From Secundilactobacillus yichangensis (GTDB taxonomy: Bacteria > Bacillota > Bacilli > Lactobacillales > Lactobacillaceae): a stretch of 64,000 nt of DNA. A model generated the notes under the pieces. That model worked only from the letters and a program-made list of their open reading frames with translations. It did no database searches and was not told the origin of the DNA. The DNA lies in the NCBI RefSeq assembly GCF_016861565.1, contig NZ_BOLK01000008.1, positions 51,087 through 115,086 of the forward strand, in the 5' to 3' direction. The stretch's first letter is position 1. Every line of letters begins with the position of its first letter. The position numbers and the translations under genes are program-made. Below are positions 52,470 to 61,993 of the stretch, piece after piece.

Positions 52470-52913
52470 TTATCGGATCACCAACACCGAAATCGGTGCG
52501 TACTTAGCCATGTAAGCCGCTTGAGAACCAAAACGTTTCCGGATACCCTTTTTGGACAGTGAGCCGACAATCAGTAAATCGGGCTTAATCTGCGGGATAA
52601 TCTGCTTAACAATGGTTTCACCAGGATCGCCTTCACCAATGATAACGTTGACTTTCTTAATCCCAAACCGCACTGCCAGATCCCGATAGCCTAAAATATG
52701 CTTCTCTAATTCATCACGCTGACCATGTACAAAGTCTTTATTCAAAGCTTGGTACACATTCATGTCATCGGATTCCAGAATTGAAGTAATGGTCATCTCA
52801 GCATCGTCCTCTTTGGCACGGTTCATTGCGTACCTAAAAGCTAATTGTGCATCCGGTGAATCATCAACTCCAACTAAAATGTGCTTAAATTTTTTTGGAT
52901 CTAATTCAGCCAT
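52470..52913 (-). CDS. Universal stress protein UspA family
   Basis: A cytoplasmic UspA-fold protein of 147 residues from ATG 52913 (MAELDPKKFKHILVGVDDSPDA), 9 nt after GAGGGAG; an ATG 6 nt upstream is possible. The ATP-binding region reads IVGSLSKKGIRKRFGSQAAYMAKYAPISVLVI (fragments SLSKKGIRKRFG and SQAAYMAKYAPISVLV). It has the typical G-x2-G-9x-G-S pattern, slightly modified. It is monocistronic. The role is generic stress resistance. Confidence 0.92.
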   Translation of the reverse strand: MAELDPKKFKHILVGVDDSPDAQLAFRYAMNRAKEDDAEMTITSILESDDMNVYQALNKDFVHGQRDELEKHILGYRDLAVRFGIKKVNVIIGEGDPGETIVKQIIPQIKPDLLIVGSLSKKGIRKRFGSQAAYMAKYAPISVLVIR

Positions 52914-52988
52914 TCTCATCTGCTCCCTCTCGTCATGTATTTAAAAAAGTTAAGCGAACTTTGACTTCACTTTTCATTGTACCAAAAC

Positions 52989-54095
52989 TTATTGCTTTGT
53001 ACCAATTGAAATTCGATTCTTACCGCTTCGCTTGGACTCATACAGCAGCCGATCAGCACGTTTAAAAATTTCTAATGCATTCTTATCATTCTCATGACGA
53101 TTTTCGACGCCCATTGAAATTGTCACCGTGATTTGGTCACCTTTTTCGGTGGTTGTCTTTATATTACGAACCGTCTCCTGAAGCTCTTCCGCTATTTGAA
53201 CAACTGCTTCTCCCGTGACGCCTGGATAAAGGATCGTAAATTCCTCGCCCCCGGTTCGATAAAGCCGCGCACCGTTAGTTTGTTGCGCGAGAATGTCCTC
53301 CAAACGGTTAGAGAACTGAATCAGCGTTGCGTTGCCCGCCAAGTGCCCGTACGTGTCATTGATCTGTTTAAAATTATCAATATCCATTGCTATAATACTT
53401 AATTCGCTATAATTATCAAAATAATCATCGGCATCCGATCGAAAGCTTAGCCAATTACGGGCGTGGGTCAAATTATCGTAGAGCACGTTTCTCGCCGTAT
53501 CAATATTGTTAATATGTTCCCGCCGAATAAGCACCATGTAACGGTAGATCAAAGCCGTGACGACTAGATACACCGTATACATGCTGATGGGCACCTTCAA
53601 CGGTAGATGGAGCATCACTGTTAAGCCCACCCATGAAATGCCCCCTACACAGCCCTTAACGGCTAAGATTACGATTGGGTGCTGATCAAACGGGAAAAAC
53701 CATTGCCGCTCCATCATCAGCAACGCAATTCCAATGATCAGTGTAACAATCAACCAAATACTGAAGGTCCTGTTGATGAGGAAAAACAACGCCACCGTTA
53801 ATACCAGCGGCAAAATGATATTAAGCCGCGTCTTTACCGCGTCCGTATAACTCATCATCAGTATCATCGCGCAGTTGACCCACATTAACCGCTCCAAAGG
53901 TGAGGAACGAATGGCCATCACGAATACAAATGCTACTATTACAGCAAAGTATCCCGTATACAGCAGTTCCGTTCGCCACGGAGAGGGATTCTTACCTTCA
54001 ATATCATGATCCAGCTCATGCATTAACCGCTGCAGGACACCAATAAAGCCAATATTGATAAAGCTGAGTAAAAAGATAGCTGTTATCATCCCCAT
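52989..54095 (-). CDS. Membrane-bound GGDEF domain diguanylate cyclase
   Basis: A 368-residue protein with six or more N-terminal membrane helices (about 5-205), followed by a C-terminal GGDEF domain (about 205-365). The nucleotide-binding DIDNFKQINDTYGHLAGN and active-site YRTGGEEFTILY motifs are intact (GGEEF form), so c-di-GMP synthesis is expected. No RxxD inhibitory site precedes the motif. GGDEF proteins are uncommon in lactobacilli. It is divergent from a secreted protein gene; no PilZ or EAL protein is in the window. Confidence 0.9.
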   Translation of the reverse strand: MGMITAIFLLSFINIGFIGVLQRLMHELDHDIEGKNPSPWRTELLYTGYFAVIVAFVFVMAIRSSPLERLMWVNCAMILMMSYTDAVKTRLNIILPLVLTVALFFLINRTFSIWLIVTLIIGIALLMMERQWFFPFDQHPIVILAVKGCVGGISWVGLTVMLHLPLKVPISMYTVYLVVTALIYRYMVLIRREHINNIDTARNVLYDNLTHARNWLSFRSDADDYFDNYSELSIIAMDIDNFKQINDTYGHLAGNATLIQFSNRLEDILAQQTNGARLYRTGGEEFTILYPGVTGEAVVQIAEELQETVRNIKTTTEKGDQITVTISMGVENRHENDKNALEIFKRADRLLYESKRSGKNRISIGTKQ

Positions 54096-54409
54096 TGCGG
54101 CACCCTCCCTGGCGAATCGTTTCCTTAATTATAAAGTTTTTAAGCTCAATGGTAAACAAATTGCGTCCGTGAAAAAGTCTGAAAATAATGGGTTTACGAA
54201 GAGTAATCTCTCTTCAAATCGAAAGGGATCAATTATTTTCAATATTATTTTTAAACGGTAATAAATCCTTGCAATCTCAAGTCCAAACTGTCATACTTGG
54301 CACTCTTATATACGTCTTTTGTATATTGAACCTGTCTTTACGATATAACTGAAATGTGATATCATCACGATTGTCTGTTATTTTTCATCCGTCATATAAA
54401 GGAGAGTGC
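54096..54409. other. Divergent intergenic region, no gene seen
   Basis: This AT-rich stretch separates the GGDEF gene from the secreted-protein gene. It contains two CATACTTGGCA-like and TATATACGTC runs but no convincing promoter pair, repeat or hairpin that I can defend. Confidence 0.4.
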
Positions 54410-55024
54410 ATGCGAAAATTACTGTTTATTTCCGGCCTGTTTCTGGTACTGTTTGGAGTAATCCTTGCGACTTCACCATCAGCTTCCGCGAAGTCTTTGC
54501 CTAAGCTTAGCACTCAGAAAGTAACGTACGCATCATCTCGATTGAATGCGCAGGTCACAGCGCCAAAATCTGCAAAACTGCTCGCTGTTGAGTACAATCA
54601 CCACACGAGCTACTATCAATTAAAGCATCATACTTATAAGTTGAACTATCAGTTTACTGGTTACAAAACCTTTGAACTGTATGGTACAACGAGTAGTCAT
54701 CAACGGGTTACTGCGGTTAAAAAACTGACACGTTCAGCCTATGCTACTATCGATATTATTGATTTTGGCGAAGTCCGAACGAAATCAGATGCTTCCATAA
54801 CCGTCGACACATTGAGCTCACACCGAACCGTACGCCTCTTTAGCGGCAAGAAGCTGCTTCAGAGTAAGAACACGGGAAACGGTAAACAAGCAAACTTCAG
54901 GCTGTCACTCAAGCAATATAAGCCTAAATTAACTTATACAGTCACCGCAACTAACAAAAAAGCCTCTCAACCTTTCTACATTCCTTATTTAGAGGAACCT
55001 AGTAACCTTGAAGGAATTGCATAG
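54410..55024 (+). CDS. Small secreted protein of unknown function
   Basis: A 204-residue exported protein starting at ATG 54410 after AAAGGAGAG. The signal peptide spans about 1-27 (MRKLLFISGLFLVLFGVILA then SPSASA), with cleavage after ASA. The mature part is Lys/Ser/Thr/Tyr-rich and beta-like (SKLLAVEYNHHTSYYQLKHH and ASITVDTLSSHRTVRLFSGK), without a sortase motif or membrane tail. I do not recognise the family. It is divergent from the GGDEF gene. Confidence 0.7.
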   Translation: MRKLLFISGLFLVLFGVILATSPSASAKSLPKLSTQKVTYASSRLNAQVTAPKSAKLLAVEYNHHTSYYQLKHHTYKLNYQFTGYKTFELYGTTSSHQRVTAVKKLTRSAYATIDIIDFGEVRTKSDASITVDTLSSHRTVRLFSGKKLLQSKNTGNGKQANFRLSLKQYKPKLTYTVTATNKKASQPFYIPYLEEPSNLEGIA

Positions 55025-55031
55025 GCTAAAT

Positions 55032-55076
55032 AAAACCGCGTTAACCAATCATCTGGATTGGTTAACGCGGTTTTAT
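55032..55076. terminator. Bidirectional terminator between converging genes
   Basis: AAAACCGCGTTAACCAATC pairs perfectly with GATTGGTTAACGCGGTTTT across a 5-nt loop. Confidence 0.88.
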
Positions 55077-56257
55077 TATGCTTCTCGGTTATTTTGCTTA
55101 GCTTTTATAGCCCGATTGAGTGCAATAATGAGACCCAGTGAAAGCAGTGCATACACCGCGGAACCTAAACTAATATTATTCAGTCCGATAACGCCAACTA
55201 GTATGGATGACGTGGCAGATCCTAATGAAATGCCGAAGTTAAAGAAGATTGAATTAAGTGACGAAGCCAAGACCAGCGATTGCGGATATTCTCGTTCAGC
55301 TGTATTGATAAAGTGAATTTGAATGGGTGAATTAACTAGCGTTACGATCAAAGACAAGATAAAAAGAACCGCTAATCCTGAAACCTTGGTTGTCAATGCC
55401 AATGGTAGCAGCACTAACAAAATAATATCAGCCACGTAGTAATGAGGCATGCTGCTCAAGCCGCCCTTCTCCGCAATCCAGCCTGACCATCGATTACTGA
55501 TAATGCTCATGATACCGATAACAAAGAGCAAGATATTCAGACTAGCAGTACTAAACCCCAGCGCGGTAGTTAGCAGTGGGCGAATATACGTGTAATACCC
55601 ATACATAGTTGCAGCTGTAAAAAGTACCAAAATAATGGCCAGATAAATACGTCGGTCTTTCAGCAGACTCAGTTGTCCCATAATTGACCCCTGAACTTGT
55701 TTAACGTGCTTAGGCAATAACCATACTAATAGGAAGAAAATGATAACGGTGATTAGAGAAACTGCGAAAAAAGCGTAGCGCCAACTATAATTCGTACTGA
55801 TGGTTGTTCCAATTGGTACACCAATAACTGATGCAATACTGAAGCCGGCAAACACCCAAGAAACTAGACTTGCCCGCTTTTCACGTGGTGCAACGGTTGT
55901 GGTAAAAGTCATGATCAGCGAAATAATCGAGCCGGCAACTGACGCCGTGACCACCCGAGATATCAGCATCGACCAGTAACTAGTAGCTAACCCGCTTAAG
56001 GTATTACCGATTAAGAAGATCACCATCAGAACTAGCAGCGTCTTATACCGGCTATACTTACTGGTTAAGATCGTGATAAATGGTGTACTTATGGCATACA
56101 CCGTGGCAAAAATCGTTACCAAGTAGCCAACTGCAGCAATCGAAACGTGTAGATGGGTGGCAATATCAGACAATATCCCCACAACCATGAATTCATTGCA
56201 GCCTAACATGAACGCTACTAAAACAAAAACAATGGCCTGTAACCGATATTTACTCAA
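55076..56257 (-). CDS. MFS transporter, AraJ/PbuE-like
   Basis: A 393-residue major facilitator with 12 helices. The motifs GCNEFMVVGILSDIA in helix 1 and ATVYAISTPFITILTSKYSR (motif A-like; shown as ATVYAISTPF and ITILTSKYSR) are typical of the DHA1-type AraJ/PbuE branch. ISRVVTASVAGSIISL is the motif B region. The substrate could be a sugar, purine or drug; it cannot be decided. TCAGGAGGAA precedes the ATG. It converges on the secreted-protein gene. Confidence 0.87.
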   Translation of the reverse strand: MSKYRLQAIVFVLVAFMLGCNEFMVVGILSDIATHLHVSIAAVGYLVTIFATVYAISTPFITILTSKYSRYKTLLVLMVIFLIGNTLSGLATSYWSMLISRVVTASVAGSIISLIMTFTTTVAPREKRASLVSWVFAGFSIASVIGVPIGTTISTNYSWRYAFFAVSLITVIIFFLLVWLLPKHVKQVQGSIMGQLSLLKDRRIYLAIILVLFTAATMYGYYTYIRPLLTTALGFSTASLNILLFVIGIMSIISNRWSGWIAEKGGLSSMPHYYVADIILLVLLPLALTTKVSGLAVLFILSLIVTLVNSPIQIHFINTAEREYPQSLVLASSLNSIFFNFGISLGSATSSILVGVIGLNNISLGSAVYALLSLGLIIALNRAIKAKQNNREA

Positions 56258-56447
56258 AGTTAAATTCCTCCTGAACTTTATCCTGTACTAGCTTACTACA
56301 CTTTTGATGGAAAAATAAGTTGTTTAGAGGAAATTAATGCCTTTTAGAGCACGTTTGGAATTGTTGGATTAGTTGTTTTGATGATTGTTACCCCTTAAAG
56401 TAATTTAACTAAGTTCAGGGAACCTGCCCCTTTGGTTCACTGTTATC

Positions 56448-56575
56448 TAGCTGAAACGCGCTCCGCAACCCCGACTCCGGCCGTATAACGACAATAAGAC
56501 GGGTTCCCCAAGTTCAGGGAACCCGTCTTATTGTCGTTATACTCTGGAGTCAACCCGTGTTGCTCCTCGCTCTAC
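56448..56575. repeat. Palindromic repeat family B, copy 1
   Basis: The frame TAGCTGAAACGCG ... CGCTCTA surrounds nested arms. An outer arm GCTCCGCAACCCCGACTCC/GGAGTCAACCCGTGTTGCTCC (with mismatches) encloses a perfect 26-bp inner stem. That stem begins GTATAACGACAATAAG and ends GGGTTCCC (56483-56508), pairing with 56517-56542 across an 8-nt loop. The last CTA supplies the nrdG stop codon on the minus strand. The region between 56258 and this repeat holds no gene. Confidence 0.85.
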
Positions 56576-57156
56576 TTTACTAACCCATCCCAAATCACAA
56601 CTTTCCCACTCTTTAACGATTCAGGGACATTAATAATGCGTTGATTACTGCTGCCACGGAACTGCAGCGTTAAATCCATCTTAGATTGTAGGAATCTGCC
56701 ATCCACTAAAATATCAATCAAACTTAACAGCTCTTTTTTATCGTCTGATTCCTTCATGAGTTCGTCCCATGTATAACCAGACCAGCTCCAAATATCCTTT
56801 TCGTGACCAAATTCTTTACGGATCCGATGACACAGTCGGTTGCAGACCTGGGTATTCAGAAATGGTTCACCACCCAATAGCGTTAGGCCCTGAACGTAAG
56901 ACTGACCCAAATCTTTAATGATCTGATCTTCTAAGTCCTGCGTATACGGCGTACCATAATGGAAACTTTGGGCAATTTTGTTGTAACAGCCCGGGCAGCT
57001 GAATTTACAGCCGCTCACGTACAGACTGCACCGCACACCTTCACCATCCACAAAGTTAAACGGCTTATAGCTCGCAATTCGCTGTTCACTTAAGTCATCC
57101 GCCAGCCATTCTTTGGGCTGGGGATTCTTTGGTAATCTCACCTTTTTTGTCTGCAT
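56572..57156 (-). CDS. nrdG: Anaerobic ribonucleoside-triphosphate reductase activating protein
   Basis: This radical-SAM enzyme generates the glycyl radical on NrdD. It has 194 residues. The [4Fe-4S] motif reads SGCKFSCPGCYNKI (CxxxCxxC), following FNFVDGEGVRCSLYV; GLTLLGGEPFLNTQ is the SAM-binding GGE motif. It is 9 nt downstream of nrdD in the same operon. Its TAG stop is contributed by the end of a family B palindromic repeat. Confidence 0.95.
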   Translation of the reverse strand: MQTKKVRLPKNPQPKEWLADDLSEQRIASYKPFNFVDGEGVRCSLYVSGCKFSCPGCYNKIAQSFHYGTPYTQDLEDQIIKDLGQSYVQGLTLLGGEPFLNTQVCNRLCHRIRKEFGHEKDIWSWSGYTWDELMKESDDKKELLSLIDILVDGRFLQSKMDLTLQFRGSSNQRIINVPESLKSGKVVIWDGLVK

Positions 57157-57165
57157 ACTGTCACC

Positions 57166-59364
57166 CTACTGTCTTGCAATATTATTGTTATCGTTACCTA
57201 AAGTCATGTGCTTGACCCGGCTGGCAATTTCAACGTGCCGGCCGTGAACCATTGGCCGCTGGTTCGGGTTACCAAGGTAGCCGCAAGTCCGCTTAACCAC
57301 GTCACAAGTAGCTGGATCAGTATTACCGCACTCAGGGCATTCGAAACCGCGCGCCGTTGGTTTAAATTCACCTTTGAAACCGCATTTGAAGCATTGGTCA
57401 ATTGGTGTGTTGGTACCTAAATAACCGATTCGATCATAAGCGTAGTCCCAAACCGCTTCCAAAGCCTTGGGGTTCTGCTTCAAGTTAGGATATTCGCAGT
57501 AGTGGATGAACCCACCGGCACTGTATGGCGGGTAATCTTTTTCAAAATCAATTTTCTCAAATGGGGTTGGTGCTTTACGGACATCGTAATGGAAACTGTT
57601 CGTATAGTATTCCTTATCCGTAACGTCTTTAACCCGGCCAAACTTCTTGATATCGGCTTGGCAGAAGGTGTTAGTCAAACTTTCAGCTGGCGTTGCATAG
57701 ACGCTGAAGTGGTAGCCGTACTGATTTTCCCAGGCTTTGCAGCTGGTATACAGTTTCTTGACCACATCAATAGTAAATTGCTTTGCTTCTGGATTATGTT
57801 CCCAAGTTGGCCCATAAAAGACAGTGCCAACTTCGTAAAGGCCGATGTAGCCGAGCGAAACCGTGGCCCGACGATTTTTGAATAATTCGTCAACGGAATC
57901 CGTTGGCTTCAGCCGCTTACCAAAGGCCCCATATTCATAAAGGATTGGCGCGTTCTCTGGGGTAGCTTGCTTAGCACGGTTAACTTTGAAGACCAGTGCT
58001 TCTTTGCAGATAGCTAGCCGTTCCTTCAAGATGGACCAGAACTTATCTTGATCACCCTTTGACTCAAGCGCGATTCTTGGCAAGTTAAGCGTCACAACGC
58101 CAAGGTTCATCCGCCCTGCGTTTACTTCCTTGCCATTCTCATCTTTCCAACCCTGCAAGAAACTACGGCAGCCCATTGGTGCTTTAAATGAACCGGTCAG
58201 TTCAACCAGTTTATCGTACATTAAAACATCGGGATACATCCGCTTGGTTGCGCATTCCACAGCCAGCTCTTTGATATCATAGTTCGGATCTTCGGGGTTC
58301 AAGTTCAGTCCACGTTTAATGGTAAAGACTAATTTGGGGAAAATGGCAGTCCGCTTCTCCTTGCCTAAACCTTCAATTCGAACGTGCAGAATTGCCTTTT
58401 GAATCTCCCGTTCAACCCAGCTAGTCCCCAGTCCAAAACCAAGGGTAGTAAATGGTGTTTGGCCTTGCGATGAGTACAGTGTGTTGATTTCGTATTCCAA
58501 CGCCTGCATAGCATCGTCAATATCTTTAATGGTCTTTTGCTTAGCAAAGGCTTTTTGACGGTCTTCGCCTTCGATCCATTTTTTAGCATCCACCATATGT
58601 TTGTCGTAGTTTTTCAGTGCAAATGGTGCCAGCAGCTGGTCAACCCGGTCAGCTGAACAGCCACCATACTGACTGGAAGCCACGTTGGCAATGATTTGCG
58701 ACATCTGAGCCGTTGCCGTCTGAATTGAGTGAGGCGGCTCAACTTCGGCATTTCCAATCTTGAAACCGTGGTTCAGCATTTCCTTGAAATCGATTAAGCA
58801 GCAGTTCGTCATGGGGCTGTATGGTTGATAGTCCAAATCGTGCCAGTGAATGTCACCCTTTAAATGCGCATTGGCAACTTTCGGGGGCAGCATCTTCAAC
58901 CCCATACTTCTGGCAACTGTACCTGCTGTCAGATCACGTTGGGTATTAAAGACGTGGCTATCTTTATTGGCATTTTCGTTGACCACTGTTTCATCTTTAT
59001 CTAACAGTTTTTGAATCGTAAAGTTAATATCAGTGGCTTGATTTCGTTTGAGATCTTTTTGAGCACGGTAATTAATGTAGGCTTTTGCCCAATCAAGCTG
59101 CTGACGTTCCATTAATTCATGTTCAACAATACTTTGAATTTCGTAGATCTTGACGTTTTCTTTGAACCGGTTGCTAATTTCAGTCAAAACAGCCTCCACC
59201 ACGTCATCAATAGCGTGATGGTCCTCATCCGTCAGCTCTGAATCAACCGAAATAGCGGCTCGTTTGATTGCCCGTTCGATTTTCTTGGTATCGAACTTAA
59301 CGGAACGGCCATCCCGTTTGAGAACGGTTAATGTTTCTATTGTTAATGCTTTTGGTTCTTGCAT
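57166..59364 (-). CDS. nrdD: Anaerobic ribonucleoside-triphosphate reductase (class III)
   Basis: A cytoplasmic glycyl-radical enzyme that reduces NTPs to dNTPs without oxygen. It has 732 residues from ATG 59364 (MQEPKALTIETLTVLKRDGR), after TGGAG. The ATP-cone domain spans about 12-105. The catalytic core is followed by a zinc site with CFKCGF and CPECGN, and the C-terminal RTCGYLGNPNQRP bears the radical glycine. Length and motifs are standard. nrdG follows directly. Two NrdR-like boxes lie about 100-150 bp upstream. Confidence 0.96.
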   Translation of the reverse strand: MQEPKALTIETLTVLKRDGRSVKFDTKKIERAIKRAAISVDSELTDEDHHAIDDVVEAVLTEISNRFKENVKIYEIQSIVEHELMERQQLDWAKAYINYRAQKDLKRNQATDINFTIQKLLDKDETVVNENANKDSHVFNTQRDLTAGTVARSMGLKMLPPKVANAHLKGDIHWHDLDYQPYSPMTNCCLIDFKEMLNHGFKIGNAEVEPPHSIQTATAQMSQIIANVASSQYGGCSADRVDQLLAPFALKNYDKHMVDAKKWIEGEDRQKAFAKQKTIKDIDDAMQALEYEINTLYSSQGQTPFTTLGFGLGTSWVEREIQKAILHVRIEGLGKEKRTAIFPKLVFTIKRGLNLNPEDPNYDIKELAVECATKRMYPDVLMYDKLVELTGSFKAPMGCRSFLQGWKDENGKEVNAGRMNLGVVTLNLPRIALESKGDQDKFWSILKERLAICKEALVFKVNRAKQATPENAPILYEYGAFGKRLKPTDSVDELFKNRRATVSLGYIGLYEVGTVFYGPTWEHNPEAKQFTIDVVKKLYTSCKAWENQYGYHFSVYATPAESLTNTFCQADIKKFGRVKDVTDKEYYTNSFHYDVRKAPTPFEKIDFEKDYPPYSAGGFIHYCEYPNLKQNPKALEAVWDYAYDRIGYLGTNTPIDQCFKCGFKGEFKPTARGFECPECGNTDPATCDVVKRTCGYLGNPNQRPMVHGRHVEIASRVKHMTLGNDNNNIARQ

Positions 59365-59458
59365 TCCGATCAACTCCAAACGTAACGTTATATACGTTCT
59401 ATATATAGTTACTTTTTTTACTACATAAATACATAATATAGGGTCAAGCGGACCGTGA

Positions 59459-59517
59459 CAACCATATATTGTGTACAATTTTAAAGAATTTCCAAATATA
59501 ACCACAATATATAGTAT
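59459..59517 (-). promoter_or_regulatory. Pair of NrdR-box-like sequences upstream of nrdD
   Basis: CAACCATATATTGTGT (59459-59474; 13 of 16 on the reverse strand) and CCACAATATATAGTAT (59502-59517; 14 of 16) resemble the NrdR consensus ACACWATATWTWGTGT. Their centres are 43 bp apart, about four helical turns. The rest of this intergenic region up to 59856 shows no gene. Confidence 0.6.
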
Positions 59518-59856
59518 TGATTGTCAAAGTATTCTAGAACTGTGTGGAAAATATTTTTCAGTGCTTTGTATGTCTAAAACTCATTTTTCAGTAATATCTT
59601 TAACATCTTTCGACGTGATATCCGATTCAAAAAACGTTCCCCGTACACGACCTCACCCCGTTTATACTATCCCCTTAAACATTTCTTCATTATTTCAAAT
59701 GTTACGAAAACTCGATTTATTGTTGCACAGTGACTTATTTTCTTAAATTCAGTGATACGTCAGGGTAATACCTACCATGTAAACTCAGTCCTGTTGATTG
59801 ATATGAATCGACACATTGATGGACCTCACAGGTTTAAATTATAGGAGTGTATATAC

Positions 59857-60489
59857 TTGAAAAAATTCGTTACTTCAATTTTAGCAACATCCGCAGCAGC
59901 TATTGGTTTGTTCTTCGCCGGCGCAACTGGTGCCAGCGCATCTACGACTTACACTGTTAAGTCAGGTGACTCAGTATGGGGGATCTCACAGACCTTCCAC
60001 ACCACTATCAACTCTATCGAACAAGCAAACCACATCAGCAACCACTTGATCATGCCTGGTGACAAGCTGACAATTCCTGATGGCTCAACGACTAGCCAAA
60101 CTACGGCTACTCAACCAGCTACTACTAGTCAATCTACTTCAGCTTACAATGGCAATAGCCAAACCAACAATTACAGTGGCTACAAGGCACAGTCAGCCAA
60201 CACGACTGCTAACCAAACCACTAACAACGCTGGTTCAGCAAGTTACAACGGCAGCAACATGAAGAGCTACGTCTTGAACCAAATGGCTTCACGGACTGGT
60301 GTTTCTGCCTCAACTTGGAACGCAATCATCACACGTGAATCCGGCTGGAACGCAGGCGTTCGCAACAGTTCAAGCGGTGCTTACGGTCTGTTCCAAAACA
60401 TGCACATCAACGGCGGTGACGTTACTGCCCAAGTGAATGCAGCGGTTCAACTGTACCACGCACAAGGTATGGGTGCCTGGGCTTTATAA
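59857..60489 (+). CDS. LysM peptidoglycan-binding secreted protein with lysozyme-like C-terminal domain
   Basis: A 210-residue exported cell-wall protein. The signal peptide spans about 1-29 (ending GASAS). A single LysM domain (about 31-75, [20 protein letters not shown]...[10 protein letters not shown]) is followed by a Ser/Thr/Asn/Gln linker (about 76-135). A small C-terminal transglycosylase-type domain comes last ([44 protein letters not shown]). The Glu in TRESGW is the likely catalytic acid. The TTG start follows ATAGGAGTG. This layout matches lactobacillar wall-hydrolase/Apf-like proteins. Confidence 0.9.
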   Translation: MKKFVTSILATSAAAIGLFFAGATGASASTTYTVKSGDSVWGISQTFHTTINSIEQANHISNHLIMPGDKLTIPDGSTTSQTTATQPATTSQSTSAYNGNSQTNNYSGYKAQSANTTANQTTNNAGSASYNGSNMKSYVLNQMASRTGVSASTWNAIITRESGWNAGVRNSSSGAYGLFQNMHINGGDVTAQVNAAVQLYHAQGMGAWAL

Positions 60490-60511
60490 GATAAACCCAA
60501 ACACTAATTAA

Positions 60512-60546
60512 AAAACATGACGACAAAATGTCGTCATGTTTTTTTG
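60512..60546. terminator. Bidirectional terminator
   Basis: AAAAACATGACGACA pairs with TGTCGTCATGTTTTT across AAA, between the LysM and brnQ genes. Confidence 0.9.
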
Positions 60547-60551
60547 CGTCT

Positions 60552-61892
60552 TCAAGCTTTTTTATGCGCCGTAATTTTTGCGAAAACCCAGCCGATAGCA
60601 AGCCCTGCCAAAGCAGGTACGGTCCAGCCGAGGCCAACGCTGAATCCCGGTAACAAGTGGCCCAGCGATAGCAGATCCGCAATCCAGCCATGATGCAAAC
60701 CAGTTGGTAATGCATTTAACCCATCAAGTACCGCCGGAATCAAAGTAAATACCGTTACGGTGCCAAACAGCCACCGTGACTCACCAAGAATCGGTGTCAA
60801 TAAACTCATCAATATCAAAGTAATTGCCAGCGGATATATAAAGTAAAGTAACGGTGTGGAAAATAACAGTAAGCGATTCAGGCCAATGTTGGCAAAAATC
60901 AGCGGTACTGCGCTAGCCACAACGATCAATATGGCGTAGGGAATACGCGGAAATAGTTCTTTAAAGGTATCCCCAAACGCGGTGATCAGTCCAATGGCGG
61001 TTTTCAAACAAGCTAGGATCACCAAAACGGCTAAAAGTAGGTTTCCAAAATCACCAAAGTAATAATTAGCGACGTTAGCTAATACCGGACCACCGTTAGC
61101 AGCCCGGCTGAATTGCCCCAGTGCGTTTCGACCCAATAGACCCAGCAAACTGTAAATCACTGCCATGAAGATCACCGCAATACTGCCGGCCTGAATCGTA
61201 TCGCTCGCCACCCGAGTTGGTTCCGTCACCCCTAACTCACGAATTGCGTTGACGACAATAATGCCGAACGCTAACCCCGCTAATGCATCCATAGTGGAAT
61301 AACCCGCGGTAAAGCCCGCTGCAACGGGGGATTTCACATAACCACCTACGGGCAGCTGACCACTGCCCATCGGCTTGATCACCACCATGATTAATAGTGC
61401 TGCTAGTAAAATCAAAAAAGCAGGCGTTAAAAACTTACCGACATAAACCATAATTTTACTGGGTTTTCGGGCAAACCACCAAGCCACCAAGAAGAACAGA
61501 ATCGAATAAATCAAAAGTCCTCCACTCTGGTGCTTAACGGGCACAAACGGGTTCAAACCGACTTCAAATGAAATCGATGCCAGCCGCGGTAAAGCAAATA
61601 ATGGGCCAATACAGAGGTACAACAAAATCGTGAACGCATAGGCATAAAACCGGTTAACCTTTTGCGATAATTGAAAGAGGCCATCTGATTTTGTGATCCC
61701 GATTGCCGCCACACCTAACAACGGCAAGCCAACTCCCGAAATCAAAAAGCCAATCATAGCGGGCCAATAGTGCGTCCCTGCCTGCTGACCGACAAAGACG
61801 GGAAATATTAAATTACCAGCACCGAAAAAGAGACCGAATAACATCATGCCAATGAAGATCAGGTTCCGGGTGCTTAATTTTTGTGTAGACAT
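60552..61892 (-). CDS. brnQ: Branched-chain amino acid transporter
   Basis: A membrane Na+- or H+-coupled carrier for leucine, isoleucine and valine with 446 residues and about 12 helices. MMLFGLFFGAGNLIFPVFVG is the BrnQ signature (N-terminal helix). GAGNLIFP, LGLFGR-like and GYSTMDALAGLAFGIIVVNA are conserved. ATG 61892 (MSTQKLSTRN) follows TGGAGTG. It converges on the LysM gene. Confidence 0.94.
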   Translation of the reverse strand: MSTQKLSTRNLIFIGMMLFGLFFGAGNLIFPVFVGQQAGTHYWPAMIGFLISGVGLPLLGVAAIGITKSDGLFQLSQKVNRFYAYAFTILLYLCIGPLFALPRLASISFEVGLNPFVPVKHQSGGLLIYSILFFLVAWWFARKPSKIMVYVGKFLTPAFLILLAALLIMVVIKPMGSGQLPVGGYVKSPVAAGFTAGYSTMDALAGLAFGIIVVNAIRELGVTEPTRVASDTIQAGSIAVIFMAVIYSLLGLLGRNALGQFSRAANGGPVLANVANYYFGDFGNLLLAVLVILACLKTAIGLITAFGDTFKELFPRIPYAILIVVASAVPLIFANIGLNRLLLFSTPLLYFIYPLAITLILMSLLTPILGESRWLFGTVTVFTLIPAVLDGLNALPTGLHHGWIADLLSLGHLLPGFSVGLGWTVPALAGLAIGWVFAKITAHKKA

Positions 61893-61993
61893 GTATTTCA
61901 CTCCAGTTGATAGCATTCTTTTTCTATTTTACTGTTGTTGGAAGGTTTTAGGGCGTGAAAATGATGAAAATTGGGGTGCTCGATAATTTTACA

